Assembly: GCF_022809715.1 (NCBI RefSeq)
Contig: NZ_CP094459.1
Coordinates: forward strand, 1,302,001-1,366,000
DNA length: 64,000 nucleotides
Direction of reading: 5' to 3'
Source of the DNA: Burkholderia pyrrocinia
GTDB taxonomy: Bacteria; Pseudomonadota; Gammaproteobacteria; Burkholderiales; Burkholderiaceae
Part shown: positions 1 to 8,621 of the stretch, piece after piece
Numbering within the stretch: the first letter of the stretch is position 1
How the letters are laid out: each line of letters begins with the position of its first letter
Translations under genes and position numbers: made by a program
Notes under the pieces: model-generated
What the model was told of the DNA's origin: nothing
The model's input: only the letters and a program-made list of their open reading frames with translations
Database searches by the model: none

Positions 1-24
1 CGCTCGCGGCACGCGCGCTGACCT

Positions 25-49
25 ACGATGGAGACATTGCTTCCATCGT
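25..49. promoter_or_regulatory. Inverted repeat upstream of SRAP gene
   Basis: Two perfect 8-bp arms (ACGATGGA and TCCATCGT) are separated by 9 bp and end 10 bp before the GTG start of the SRAP gene. The size and position fit a repressor site overlapping the promoter or a leader hairpin. It does not match the LexA consensus, so SOS control is not shown by the sequence. Confidence 0.35.
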
Positions 50-59
50 CCTTCGAACC

Positions 60-737
60 GTGTGCACCCACTACCGCGCCCCCGGTGAAGACCCGGGCAT
101 CAGCGAGCTGAAGATCGGCATCGGCGATCTGTACCGCCGCGACCCGTGGGCACCCGACGTGTATCCCGACTACGCGGCGCCGATCGCGCGCGCCGACGGC
201 GACGGCCTCGCGGTCGTGGCGGCCGTGTTCGGCTTCTGGCCGAAATTCATGCAGCCCGAGCGGCTCGACGAGAACGGCCGGAAAAGAAAGAAGCTCGATA
301 CGATGAACGCTCGCGCGGAAACGGTCGGTTCGTCGCGGCTCTACGGTAGTGCGTGGCGCAACGGCCAGCGCTGCCTGATTCCGGCGCGGTGGATCTGCGA
401 GCCATGTTACGAAACCGGCCGCAACGTGTGGCAGCGGATCGGCGTCGACGGCTGGCAACCGTACTGTGTCGCCGGCATCTGGCGGCGCTACGAAACCGAC
501 GACGGCCGCGAATGCATCGGCATGGCGATGCTCACGGTGAATGCCGACGATCATCCGGTGTTCGCGCGGATGCATCGGCCCGGCGACGAGAAGCGGGGCG
601 TCGTGATCCTGCGGCGCGACGACTACGACGAATGGCTGCATGCGCGCGGCAGCGAAGCCGCGCGGCGCATGCTGAACCTGCTCCCCGCCGGCGACATGGC
701 GGCCGCGCCCGATCAGGCACCGCCCGCGAGCGCCTGA
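60..737 (+). CDS. SRAP domain protein (YedK/HMCES family)
   Basis: A 225-residue protein starting at GTG, which places Cys2 directly after the initiator Met as the family requires. In SRAP proteins this Cys crosslinks to abasic sites in single-stranded DNA once the Met is removed. Other expected residues are visible: the Asn-Ala-Arg-Ala-Glu motif (N83), a Glu in a WICEPCY segment (E114, where YedK has a YEW-type motif), and His172 in FARMHRP. Family knowledge assigns a role in protecting or repairing abasic sites. It is a slightly divergent SRAP subfamily with extra Cys residues around E114. It appears monocistronic and is not linked to a DNA repair operon here. Confidence 0.88.
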   Translation: MCTHYRAPGEDPGISELKIGIGDLYRRDPWAPDVYPDYAAPIARADGDGLAVVAAVFGFWPKFMQPERLDENGRKRKKLDTMNARAETVGSSRLYGSAWRNGQRCLIPARWICEPCYETGRNVWQRIGVDGWQPYCVAGIWRRYETDDGRECIGMAMLTVNADDHPVFARMHRPGDEKRGVVILRRDDYDEWLHARGSEAARRMLNLLPAGDMAAAPDQAPPASA

Positions 738-848
738 CCTTTCATTTTTCCGACGTCCGACTTGCAATCAAATCCGCCGGACGCGTCGCGATCATTCGGA
801 CAATTTCCAAAATTTGCCGATTCCGGGTAATCACCGATATCTCGCAAG

Positions 849-860
849 TTGTATATACAA
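849..860. promoter_or_regulatory. Perfect palindrome TTGTATATACAA, GntR-type operator candidate
   Basis: The 304-bp gap between the SRAP gene and the permease holds no gene. It contains a perfect 12-bp palindrome, TTGTATATACAA, about 180 bp before the permease start. Short AT-rich palindromes with TTGTATA/TATACAA half-sites are typical of FadR/VanR-type GntR repressors. No GntR gene lies in the window, so the regulator would have to act from elsewhere. Confidence 0.45.
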
Positions 861-1041
861 GATCATCCGCTGGCAATGTCGGCACACGTCGTGCCGCTTG
901 CGCGCCAGCGTGCAAACCGTGCGTGCGTGGCGCATGCCGGCGATCCACGGCGCCCCGCACCCGAAGAGCCGAAAGGGCGGCTCGCAGATTCCTGTCTTGT
1001 TCAAACCATTTGCGATCCTGAGTATTTTGGAGATTTCCCCC

Positions 1042-2472
1042 GTGTCAACGAATTCCAGTGGAAAAGCCGGCGGCCTGATCGAGGTTCGCTCGATCGACTT
1101 CATTCCCGATGCCGAACGCCACGGCGGACTGCTGAGCCAGTTCACGCTGTGGCTGTCGGCGAACATGCAGATCACCGCCATCGTCACCGGTGCGCTCGCC
1201 GTCGTGCTCGGCGGCGACGTGTTCTGGTCGCTGGTCGCGCTGCTGCTGGGCCAGCTCGTCGGCGGCGCAGTGATGGCGCTGCACGGCGCGCAAGGGCCGC
1301 AGCTCGGGCTGCCGCAGATGATCTCGAGCCGCGTGCAGTTCGGCGTGTACGGCGCGATGATCCCGATCGTGCTCGTGTGCCTGATGTATATCGGCTTTTC
1401 CGCCAGCGGCTCGGTGCTGGCCGGGCAGGCCGTCGCGCAGCTGCTGCACGTCGACGACGCTGCAGGCATCCTGCTGTTCGCGGCCGTGATCGTCGTGCTG
1501 ACCGTGTTCGGCTATCGCGCGATCCACTTCGTCGGCCGGATCGCGAGCGTGGTCGGCATCGTCGCGTTCGTCTACATGTTCTCGCAGCTGTTCGCGAACC
1601 ACGACGTCGGCGCGCTGCTCGCGAACAGGCATTTCTCGCTCGCGAGCTTCCTGCTGTCGATGTCGCTGTCGGCGTCGTGGCAGATCGCGTTCGGCCCGTA
1701 CGTCGCCGACTATTCGCGCTACCTGCCGCGCTCGACGTCGTCGGTCGCGACGTTTCTTGCGGTCGGCCTGGGCTCGGTGATCGGCGCGCAGGCGGCGATG
1801 GTGTTCGGCGTGTTCGCGGCCGCACTGGCCGGCAGCCAGTTCGCGCACCATGAGGTCGCGTATATCGTCGGTCTCGGCTCGACGGGCGCCGTGGCCGCGC
1901 TGCTGTACTTCAGCATCGCGTTCGGCAAGGTGACGGTGACGGCGCTCAACGCGTACGGCAGCTTCATGTCGATGGCGACGATCGTCAGCGGCTTTCGCGG
2001 CAAGGGCGCGGTATCGTCGAAGAGCCGCCTCGTGTACATCTTCGGGATGATCTGCGTGTCGACGCTGATCGCGCTCGCGGGCCGCCATTCGTTCCTGAAG
2101 GAATTCACCGCGTTCATCCTGTTCCTGCTCGCGTTCTTCACGCCGTGGAGCGCGATCAACCTGGTCGACTACTACTGCTTCACGCGCTCGCGCTACGACG
2201 TGCCGGCGCTGTCCGATCCGGATGGCCGCTACGGCCGCTGGAACGCGATGGCGATCACGATCTACGTGGTCGGCATCCTCGTGCAGCTGCCGTTCATGTC
2301 GACGCATATCTACACCGGTCCGCTCGTCGACGCGCTCGGCGGCACCGACATCTCGTGGATCCTCGGCCTGATCGTGCCAGCCGTGCTGTATTACGTCGGT
2401 GCGCGCGCGTCGCGTCGCGTTATCCCCGAACGCCTGATCCTGCCGCTCGAACGCGGCGAAGTTCACCACTGA
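1042..2472 (+). CDS. NCS1-family permease (cytosine/purine/allantoin/hydantoin type)
   Basis: A 476-residue inner-membrane protein with about 12 hydrophobic segments and the NCS1 look: an N-terminal FIPDAERHG segment, then WLSANMQ in TM1, then repeated Gly-rich helices. The GTG at 1042 was chosen because a GGAG ribosome site lies about 10 bases upstream and the protein then starts just before the conserved region. The open frame continues upstream, but that part looks non-coding. NCS1 transporters import nucleobases or related ureides with H+ or Na+. The exact substrate cannot be read here, although a carbamoylase-type hydrolase operon lies 4 kb away. No stop-linked partner gene follows; a porin is next. 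Confidence 0.85.
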   Translation: MSTNSSGKAGGLIEVRSIDFIPDAERHGGLLSQFTLWLSANMQITAIVTGALAVVLGGDVFWSLVALLLGQLVGGAVMALHGAQGPQLGLPQMISSRVQFGVYGAMIPIVLVCLMYIGFSASGSVLAGQAVAQLLHVDDAAGILLFAAVIVVLTVFGYRAIHFVGRIASVVGIVAFVYMFSQLFANHDVGALLANRHFSLASFLLSMSLSASWQIAFGPYVADYSRYLPRSTSSVATFLAVGLGSVIGAQAAMVFGVFAAALAGSQFAHHEVAYIVGLGSTGAVAALLYFSIAFGKVTVTALNAYGSFMSMATIVSGFRGKGAVSSKSRLVYIFGMICVSTLIALAGRHSFLKEFTAFILFLLAFFTPWSAINLVDYYCFTRSRYDVPALSDPDGRYGRWNAMAITIYVVGILVQLPFMSTHIYTGPLVDALGGTDISWILGLIVPAVLYYVGARASRRVIPERLILPLERGEVHH

Positions 2473-2633
2473 CGACACGTCTCGCGCATCGGGCCGGCCG
2501 TCTGCCGGCCTGAGCGGTATGTCGTGCCGGGCGCGGCCTGCGCCGGGCTCCCCTGCACATTCGCTTTCCCGCGATGCCGGTGCGGCGCTACCGCCGCACC
2601 CGGCGTCGTTTCATTCTCGTTCAATAAAATAGT

Positions 2634-3704
2634 ATGACTAAGCAAATGAAATGCCGCGGGAGCGCTTCCCCGGTGCGGCCGCCGCATGCCGTTCTTCGCA
2701 TGACGGTCGCGGCCGCGTGCCTTTGCGGCTCGGGCGCCGCGCTCGCGCAGGACGGCGTCACGCTGTACGGCGTGATCGACGAATTCGCGCAATACGTGAA
2801 TACGGGCAACGGCTATACGGCGGCGATCGGCTCGGGCGGCCAGTGGGGCAGCCGGTTCGGGCTGAAGGGCGGCGAGGATATCGGCGGCGGGCAGAAAATC
2901 GAGTTCGCGCTGGAAAACGGCTTCAACCCGAACGACGGCTCGCTGGCGAGTTCGGGCAGCATGTTCAACCGGCAGGCGTGGGTCGGCGTCGCGGGGCAGT
3001 GGGGCAAGGTGCGCGCGGGCCGGCAGAATTCGCCGCTGTTCAACGACCAGGGCGGGCAGGATGCGTTCGGCGGCGTCACGCAGGCGTCCGGCATGGACAA
3101 CCTGACCGTGTTCGCGTTCCGCACCAGCAATACGCTGTCGTACCAGAGCCCGGAGATCGCCGGCTTCCAGGGTGGGCTGTATTTCGGGTTCGGCGATGCG
3201 GGCGGCGCGCGCTCGGCTGGCTCCAGCCAGCAGTTCGACCTGACCTACGAGCACGGGCCGTTCGCTGCGTTCGTCGCGGGCCAGTGGCTGAAGAACGCGA
3301 CGGCGACCACGACCGATCGCACGCTCATGGCCGGCGCGTCGTACGCGTTCGGCAACGCAACCGTGTACGGCGGCTTCTCCGCCGTGAAGTGGGCCGACCT
3401 CGGGATCGATTCGCGCGTGTACGGGCTGTCGGTCAAATACCAGTTCAACCCGGCGAACTATGTCGCGCTTGGTTACGCGTATCTGCACGACCAGTCGTCG
3501 CAGGGCAACAACGCGGACCAGCTCGGGCTGATGTACGAGTACGACCTGTCGAAGCGCACGAGCTTCTATGGCGCGCTGTCGTACCTGCGCAACCGCAACC
3601 AGGCCGGCTACACGCTCGCGGGCGCGGCGAACCCCGGCCTGCCGCTCGCGTATCCGGGCGCGAATGCGCGCGGCGTGCAGCTCGGCATCGTGCATCGCTT
3701 CTGA
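2634..3704 (+). CDS. Gram-negative porin (OmpC/Omp32-like trimeric porin)
   Basis: A 356-residue outer-membrane protein. The N-terminus has a signal peptide that probably ends at GAALAQ before DGVTLYGVIDEF, the usual first beta strand of Burkholderia porins. The body is a run of amphipathic strands and it ends in GIVHRF, the aromatic C-terminus needed for BAM assembly. Length is normal for the family. The start is uncertain: the ATG at 2634 has no good ribosome site, and ATGs at 2646 and 2700 are alternatives. It follows the NCS1 permease by 161 bp in the same direction and may supply an outer-membrane route, but substrate specificity is not evident. Confidence 0.9.
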   Translation: MTKQMKCRGSASPVRPPHAVLRMTVAAACLCGSGAALAQDGVTLYGVIDEFAQYVNTGNGYTAAIGSGGQWGSRFGLKGGEDIGGGQKIEFALENGFNPNDGSLASSGSMFNRQAWVGVAGQWGKVRAGRQNSPLFNDQGGQDAFGGVTQASGMDNLTVFAFRTSNTLSYQSPEIAGFQGGLYFGFGDAGGARSAGSSQQFDLTYEHGPFAAFVAGQWLKNATATTTDRTLMAGASYAFGNATVYGGFSAVKWADLGIDSRVYGLSVKYQFNPANYVALGYAYLHDQSSQGNNADQLGLMYEYDLSKRTSFYGALSYLRNRNQAGYTLAGAANPGLPLAYPGANARGVQLGIVHRF

Positions 3705-3714
3705 TGCCGTCGAC

Positions 3715-3745
3715 GCGCCGGGCCGTGTGCGCCCGGCGCTTTCTC
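3715..3745 (+). terminator. Terminator after porin
   Basis: A 9-bp perfect GC stem (GCGCCGGGC with GCCCGGCGC, 7-base loop) is followed by a short T-rich stretch (TTTCT). It lies 10 bp after the porin stop and before the convergent LysR gene. Confidence 0.65.
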
Positions 3746-3762
3746 CGCGCGCGCTCGCGCCG

Positions 3763-4719
3763 CTATTTCCCCAGCCGCTCCGCGAGCGAATAGCGCTGCA
3801 TGCAGCGCTCCATCGCGTCGAGAAACGCGTGCTCGGCCGCGTTCATCTTGCGGTCGCGATGCCACAGCAGGAACACGTCGACATCGACGAGCCCGTCGTC
3901 GGGCGGCAGCCGCCACAGCCGCTGCTGCGCGATGTCGTCGCGCACGATGTGCTCGGGCAGGCAGCCGATCCCGTAGCCCGCGAAGATCAGCCGCCGCACT
4001 TCCTCGAGGCTCGGCGACGACGCGACGATGCGCCCCGTGAAGCCCTTCTGGTCGCGGAACACGGTGAGCGGCGACAGGCTGTCGCCGATCTGGTCGCTCG
4101 TGAACGACACGAAATTTTCCGCGAGCAGATCGTCCATCCGCAGTTGCGTCTGCCCGAACAGCCGGTGATGGCGGCCGCAGTAGATCGCATAACGCTGGCG
4201 CAGGAAGCAGCGCATCTCGAGCTTGTCGTGCGGCGTGCGGCACAGGCCGAGCCCGGCCGTGGCCGTCTTCTGCAGTAGCGACGAAAGAATGTCCGACGAG
4301 CGCATCACTTCGATCTGCAGGTCGATGCGCGGATACGCGCGATGGAAGTCCGCGAGGAACTCGTCGTAGACGGGCGATTCGATGCGGCTCACGGTCAGCA
4401 GCCGGATCGAACCGGTCAGGTCGGCCGTGCTGTCGTCGATTTCCGTTTCGAGGCGCGAGATGCCGCCGTAGATGTCGCTCGCGATCCGGTATACGGCTTC
4501 GCCGGCCGGCGTCGGCGCGAAGTGCGCGCCGCGCCGCTCGATCAGCCGGCGCTCGAGCGCGTCCTCGAGCCGCCGCAATGCCTGGCTCACGGCCGGCTGC
4601 GTCACATGCAGGCGCGCGGCCGCGCGGCTCACGCTGCGCTCCTGGATGATCACCAGGTAGGTACGCAGCAGGTTCCAGTCGAGACGGTCGTTCAGGAACG
4701 GGGCGAGGTCGGGGCGCAT
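3763..4719 (-). CDS. LysR-family regulator, probable regulator of the divergent transporter/amidohydrolase operon
   Basis: A 318-residue protein with an N-terminal winged helix-turn-helix (LRTYLVIIQERSVSRAAARLHVTQPAVSQALRRLE) and a LysR substrate-binding domain. The ATG at 4719 has a GGAG site just upstream, and the open frame beyond it looks spurious. It is transcribed away from the MHS transporter/M20/HDAC operon across a 192-bp AT-rich gap, the classic layout of a LysR activator and its target operon. The inducer is unknown; it would presumably be the substrate of the amidohydrolases. Confidence 0.88.
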   Translation of the reverse strand: MRPDLAPFLNDRLDWNLLRTYLVIIQERSVSRAAARLHVTQPAVSQALRRLEDALERRLIERRGAHFAPTPAGEAVYRIASDIYGGISRLETEIDDSTADLTGSIRLLTVSRIESPVYDEFLADFHRAYPRIDLQIEVMRSSDILSSLLQKTATAGLGLCRTPHDKLEMRCFLRQRYAIYCGRHHRLFGQTQLRMDDLLAENFVSFTSDQIGDSLSPLTVFRDQKGFTGRIVASSPSLEEVRRLIFAGYGIGCLPEHIVRDDIAQQRLWRLPPDDGLVDVDVFLLWHRDRKMNAAEHAFLDAMERCMQRYSLAERLGK

Positions 4720-4911
4720 CGGGTCTCCGGGCGAGGCGTCGGGTCGGACATTAGTTGAATTTATACGGCGAATAATAACTTGAAATTTGACTAATGATTT
4801 GCGGTCGCCGATAAAGGAGGGGAGCCGCAGCGTGCGGCGCGAGGCCGCCACAGACGGCCGTCACCACGATATTGCGTGTCGCCCGCAACGCGGCGCGCAT
4901 CAGGAGCCCGC
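4720..4911. promoter_or_regulatory. Divergent promoter region, LysR / MHS operon
   Basis: This 192-bp gap is markedly AT-rich around 4745-4800 compared with its surroundings (TTTATACGGCGAATAATAAC and neighbouring bases). It must carry both promoters. AT-rich LysR-type half-sites (T-N11-A) are possible here, but I could not fix one uniquely. Confidence 0.5.
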
Positions 4912-6222
4912 ATGACCCAGTCCCTTCCTTCCGCCCGCCAGCCGGGACGCGCCGCGACGGCCGCGTTCATCGGCACGATGATCGAGTGGTACGACTTCTA
5001 CATCTACGCGACCGCCGCCGCGCTCGTGTTCGGCGAACTCTATTTCCCGTCGCACGACCCGTTCGTCAGCACGATGGCGTCGTTCGCGACGTTCGCGGTC
5101 GGCTTCTTCGCGCGGCCGCTCGGCGGCGTCATCTTCGGCCATCTCGGCGATCGTATCGGCCGCAAGAAGGCGCTGATGACGACGCTGATGATGATGGGCG
5201 TCGCGACCGTCTGCGTCGGGCTGCTGCCCGACTATTCGAAGGTCGGCGTGCTCGCGCCGGTGCTGCTCGTCGTGCTGCGCGTCGTGCAGGGGATCGCGGT
5301 CGGCGGCGAATGGGGCGGCGCGGTGCTGATGGCGGGCGAGCATGCACCGCAGGGGCGCCGCACGTTCTTCGCGTCGTTCGCGCAACTCGGCAGCCCGGCC
5401 GGGCTGATCCTGTCGCTGATCGCGTTCCGCGCGGTCACGTCGATGGACAAGGCCGACTTCCTCGCATGGGGCTGGCGCCTGCCGTTTCTCGCGAGTTCGG
5501 TGCTGCTCGTGGTCGGCCTCCTGATCCGGCTCGGCGTGAACGAGTCGCCGGAATTCGCTCGCATGAAGGAAGCGAACCGCACGGTGAAGCTGCCGGTCGC
5601 CGAAGTGTTCCGTTCCGCGTCGGGGCTCGTGCTGCTTTGCATCGGCGCGAACACGATCGGGATCGCGGGCGTCTATTTCACGAACACGTTCATGATCGCG
5701 TACACCACGCAGTACGTCGGCGTATCGCGCTCGCTGATCCTCGACAGCCTGTTCGCGGTTGCGATCATCCAGTTCGTCGCGCAGCCGATCGCCGCATGGA
5801 TCGCCGAGCGGATCGGCGGCGCGCGCTTCCTGAAGCTCGCGGCGCTGCTCGCGATGCTGTCGCCGTATCCGATGTTCATGCTCGTGCAGGGCGGCACGTC
5901 CGCGTCGCTCGTCGCGGGCATCGCGCTCGCGGTCGTGTGCATGGCCGGTTTCTATTCGGTGATCGCGGGCTTCGTCAGCGACGTGTTTCCCGCGCATGTG
6001 CGCTATTCGGCGATCTCGCTTGCGTACCAGATCTGCGGCGCGATCGCGGGCGGCCTGACGCCGCTCGTCGGCACGTGGCTCGCGCATCGCTTCACGGGTC
6101 AGTGGTGGCCGCTCGCGGTGTTCTACACGTGTCTCGCGGGCATCTCGCTGCTCTGCATCGTCGCGCTCGATGCGCGCCGGGCGGCGCAGCCGGCCGCTGC
6201 CGAAGCGCTCGGTTCGCATTGA
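4912..6222 (+). CDS. MFS transporter, metabolite:H+ symporter (MHS) family
   Basis: A 436-residue, 12-helix transporter. The family marks are clear: GTMIEWYDFYIYATAAALVF in TM1, RPLGGVIFGHLGDRIGRKKAL in the 2-3 loop, and QGIAVGGEWGGAVLMAGEHAP. The start at 4912 follows a CAGGAG ribosome site 6 bases away; an upstream in-frame GTG at 4876 is less likely. MHS proteins import small carboxylates, betaines or similar metabolites. It is the first gene of an operon, with 31 bp to the M20 hydrolase gene, so it probably imports that enzyme's substrate. Confidence 0.9.
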   Translation: MTQSLPSARQPGRAATAAFIGTMIEWYDFYIYATAAALVFGELYFPSHDPFVSTMASFATFAVGFFARPLGGVIFGHLGDRIGRKKALMTTLMMMGVATVCVGLLPDYSKVGVLAPVLLVVLRVVQGIAVGGEWGGAVLMAGEHAPQGRRTFFASFAQLGSPAGLILSLIAFRAVTSMDKADFLAWGWRLPFLASSVLLVVGLLIRLGVNESPEFARMKEANRTVKLPVAEVFRSASGLVLLCIGANTIGIAGVYFTNTFMIAYTTQYVGVSRSLILDSLFAVAIIQFVAQPIAAWIAERIGGARFLKLAALLAMLSPYPMFMLVQGGTSASLVAGIALAVVCMAGFYSVIAGFVSDVFPAHVRYSAISLAYQICGAIAGGLTPLVGTWLAHRFTGQWWPLAVFYTCLAGISLLCIVALDARRAAQPAAAEALGSH

Positions 6223-6253
6223 ACCATTAAGAACGAATTCATCCGGAGTGCAA

Positions 6254-7525
6254 ATGAAAGACCTGTTGGAAATCGACGGCGCGCGTCTGTGGCAGAGCCT
6301 GGCCGACATGGCACGTGTCGGCGCGACGCCGCGCGGCGGCGTGCGGCGCCTCGCGCTCACCGACGACGACCGCCGCGGCCGCGACCTGTTCGCGCAATGG
6401 TGCCGCGACGCTGGGATGACGGTGAGCGTCGATGCAGCCGGCAACCTGTTTGCGCGGCGCGACGGCACCGATGCGCAGGCCGCGCCGGTGCTGATCGGCA
6501 GCCATCTCGATACGCAGCCCGAAGGCGGCCGCTTCGACGGCGTGTACGGCGTGCTCGCCGCGCTCGAACTCGTGCGCACGCTGAACGACGCAGGCGTCGC
6601 GACCGACAAGCCGCTGGAAATCGTGTCGTGGACCAACGAGGAAGGCGCGCGCTTCGCGCCGGCGATGCTCGGCTCGGCCGTGTTCACGGGTGCGTTGCCG
6701 CTCGACGAGGCGCTCGCGAAGCAGGACGCCGACGGCGTCACGCTCGGCGCGGCACTCGACGCATGCGGCTATCGCGGCACGCGCGCGACGGGCGGCGCGG
6801 TCGATGCGTATTTCGAAGCGCATATCGAGCAGGGGCCCGTGCTCGAGGCGAACGGCACGACGATCGGCATCGTCACGGGCGGGCAGGCGATCCGCTGGCT
6901 CGACGTGACGGTAACGGGCGTCGCCGCGCACGCGGGCACGACGCCGATGCCGTATCGCAAGGACGCGTATTTCGCGAGCGCGCAGATCGCGCTCGAACTC
7001 GAACGGATCGTCGCCGGCTACGCGCCGCGCGGGCTCGCGACGATCGGGCAGGTCGGCATCCGCAACGCGTCGCGCAACACCATCGCCGGCGACGTGACGT
7101 TCACGGTCGACCTGCGCCATCACGACGACGCCGAAGTCGATGCGATGGAGCGCGACCTGCGCGATGCGTGCGCGCGCATCGCCGCCGCGCGCGGCGTGCA
7201 GGTCGCGATCGACACCTGCTGGCGCAGCCCGGCGACGCCGTTCGATCGCGATTGCGTCGAGCTGGTCGCGCAGGCGGCCGCCGCGTTCGGCTACACGAAC
7301 GAGCGGATCGTCAGCGGCGCCGGCCACGATGCGATCCTGCTCGCGCGCCGCTTCCCGACCGCGATGGTGTTCATCCCGTGCGTCGACGGCCTGTCGCACA
7401 ACGAAGCCGAGGATGCGTTGCCCGACGACGTGACGCGCGGCACGAACGTGCTGCTCCATGCGGTGCTGGCGCGCGCCGGCGTCGCCGCGCGCGCCGAAGC
7501 GGCGACCACCGCGCACGATGCATGA
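6254..7525 (+). CDS. M20 Zn-dependent amidohydrolase (N-carbamoyl-L-amino acid hydrolase / allantoate amidohydrolase family)
   Basis: A 423-residue cytoplasmic enzyme of the hydantoinase/carbamoylase family. Visible motifs are the metal site HLDTQPEGGRFDGVYG, the catalytic TNEEGARFAP, HIEQGP, and AHAGTTPMPYRKDA in the dimerisation domain, with a late His in SGAGHDA. These enzymes split the carbamoyl group from N-carbamoyl amino acids, allantoate or ureidoglycolate; the sequence alone does not decide which. The ATG at 6254 has a GGAG site 7 bases upstream. It lies between an MHS importer and an HDAC-like amidohydrolase (25-bp gap to the latter), suggesting stepwise breakdown of one imported compound. 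Confidence 0.88.
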   Translation: MKDLLEIDGARLWQSLADMARVGATPRGGVRRLALTDDDRRGRDLFAQWCRDAGMTVSVDAAGNLFARRDGTDAQAAPVLIGSHLDTQPEGGRFDGVYGVLAALELVRTLNDAGVATDKPLEIVSWTNEEGARFAPAMLGSAVFTGALPLDEALAKQDADGVTLGAALDACGYRGTRATGGAVDAYFEAHIEQGPVLEANGTTIGIVTGGQAIRWLDVTVTGVAAHAGTTPMPYRKDAYFASAQIALELERIVAGYAPRGLATIGQVGIRNASRNTIAGDVTFTVDLRHHDDAEVDAMERDLRDACARIAAARGVQVAIDTCWRSPATPFDRDCVELVAQAAAAFGYTNERIVSGAGHDAILLARRFPTAMVFIPCVDGLSHNEAEDALPDDVTRGTNVLLHAVLARAGVAARAEAATTAHDA

Positions 7526-7550
7526 CGCGGCGAACCGACGAGGACGAACG

Positions 7551-8573
7551 ATGAAAACCTATTTCCATCCCGAACAACTGCTGCACCATCCGCGCAGCTA
7601 CCTGTCGCGCGGGCAGATGCGCGAACCGCAGGAAGTGCCCGAGCGCGCGGCGCGGCTCGTCGCGGCGGTGCGCTCGCTCGACTTCGACGTGTGCGAGCCG
7701 GCCGACCGCGGCACCGCGCCGATCGCGGCCGTGCATGACATGAACTACCTGCGCTTTCTCGAGGACGCGCACCGCGACTGGAAGCAGATGCCCGACGACT
7801 GGGGCGACGAAGTGATGTCGAACGTGTTCGTGCGCGATCCGAACCCGCTGCGCGGCATACTCGCGAAAGCCGCGCGCTACCTCGCCGACGGCAGCTGCCC
7901 GGTCGGCGCGAACACGTGGCGTGCCGCGTACTGGTCCGCGCAGGGCGCACTCGCGGCCGCGGCCGACGTCAACGACGGCGCGCGCGAGGCCTACGCGCTG
8001 TGCCGGCCGCCCGGCCATCATGCGCGTCGCGACGCGGCCGGCGGCTTCTGCTACCTGAACAATGCGGCGATTGCCGCACAATCGCTGCTCGGCCGCCATC
8101 GGCGCGTCGCGATCCTCGACACCGACATGCATCACGGGCAGGGCGTGCAGGAGATCTTCTACGGTCGCGACGACGTGTTGTACGTATCGATTCATGGCGA
8201 TCCGACCAACTTCTATCCGGTCGTCGCCGGCTACGAGGAAGAGACGGGCGCGGGGGCGGGCGACGGCTTCAACCTCAACCTGCCGATGCCGCACGGCGCG
8301 CCGGAGTCAGCGTTCTTCGAGCGGCTCGATGACGCGCTGCGCGCGCTCGCGCGGTTCGAGCCCGACGCGCTCGTGCTCGCGCTCGGCTTCGACATCTACA
8401 AGGACGATCCGCAATCGCAGGTCGCCGTCACGACCGACGGTTTCGGGCGGCTCGGCGGCGCGATCGGCGCGCTCGGGTTGCCGACGGTGATCGTGCAGGA
8501 GGGCGGTTATCACCTCGACAGCCTCGACGCGAACGCGCGTGCGTTCTTCGGCGGGTTTGCCGGCGCGCGCTGA
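7551..8573 (+). CDS. HDAC-like amidohydrolase (acetylpolyamine amidohydrolase / class II deacetylase family)
   Basis: A 340-residue cytoplasmic Zn hydrolase. It shows the arginase/deacetylase motifs: CRPPGHHARRD (tandem His), GGFCYLNNAAIAA, LDTDMHHGQGVQEIFY with the metal Asp and His, LALGFDIYKDDP with the second metal Asp, and a C-terminal EGGYH. The bacterial members deacetylate acetylpolyamines or other acyl-amines, not histones. The gene is the third of the operon after the transporter and the M20 enzyme. The actual substrate is not established; its operon suggests a deacylation step on the imported N-substituted compound or its product. Confidence 0.88.
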   Translation: MKTYFHPEQLLHHPRSYLSRGQMREPQEVPERAARLVAAVRSLDFDVCEPADRGTAPIAAVHDMNYLRFLEDAHRDWKQMPDDWGDEVMSNVFVRDPNPLRGILAKAARYLADGSCPVGANTWRAAYWSAQGALAAAADVNDGAREAYALCRPPGHHARRDAAGGFCYLNNAAIAAQSLLGRHRRVAILDTDMHHGQGVQEIFYGRDDVLYVSIHGDPTNFYPVVAGYEEETGAGAGDGFNLNLPMPHGAPESAFFERLDDALRALARFEPDALVLALGFDIYKDDPQSQVAVTTDGFGRLGGAIGALGLPTVIVQEGGYHLDSLDANARAFFGGFAGAR

Positions 8574-8621
8574 CGCAGCAGCGCCGGATCGCGTGCGCCG
8601 CCGGCGCGGGACGGGTCGCGA

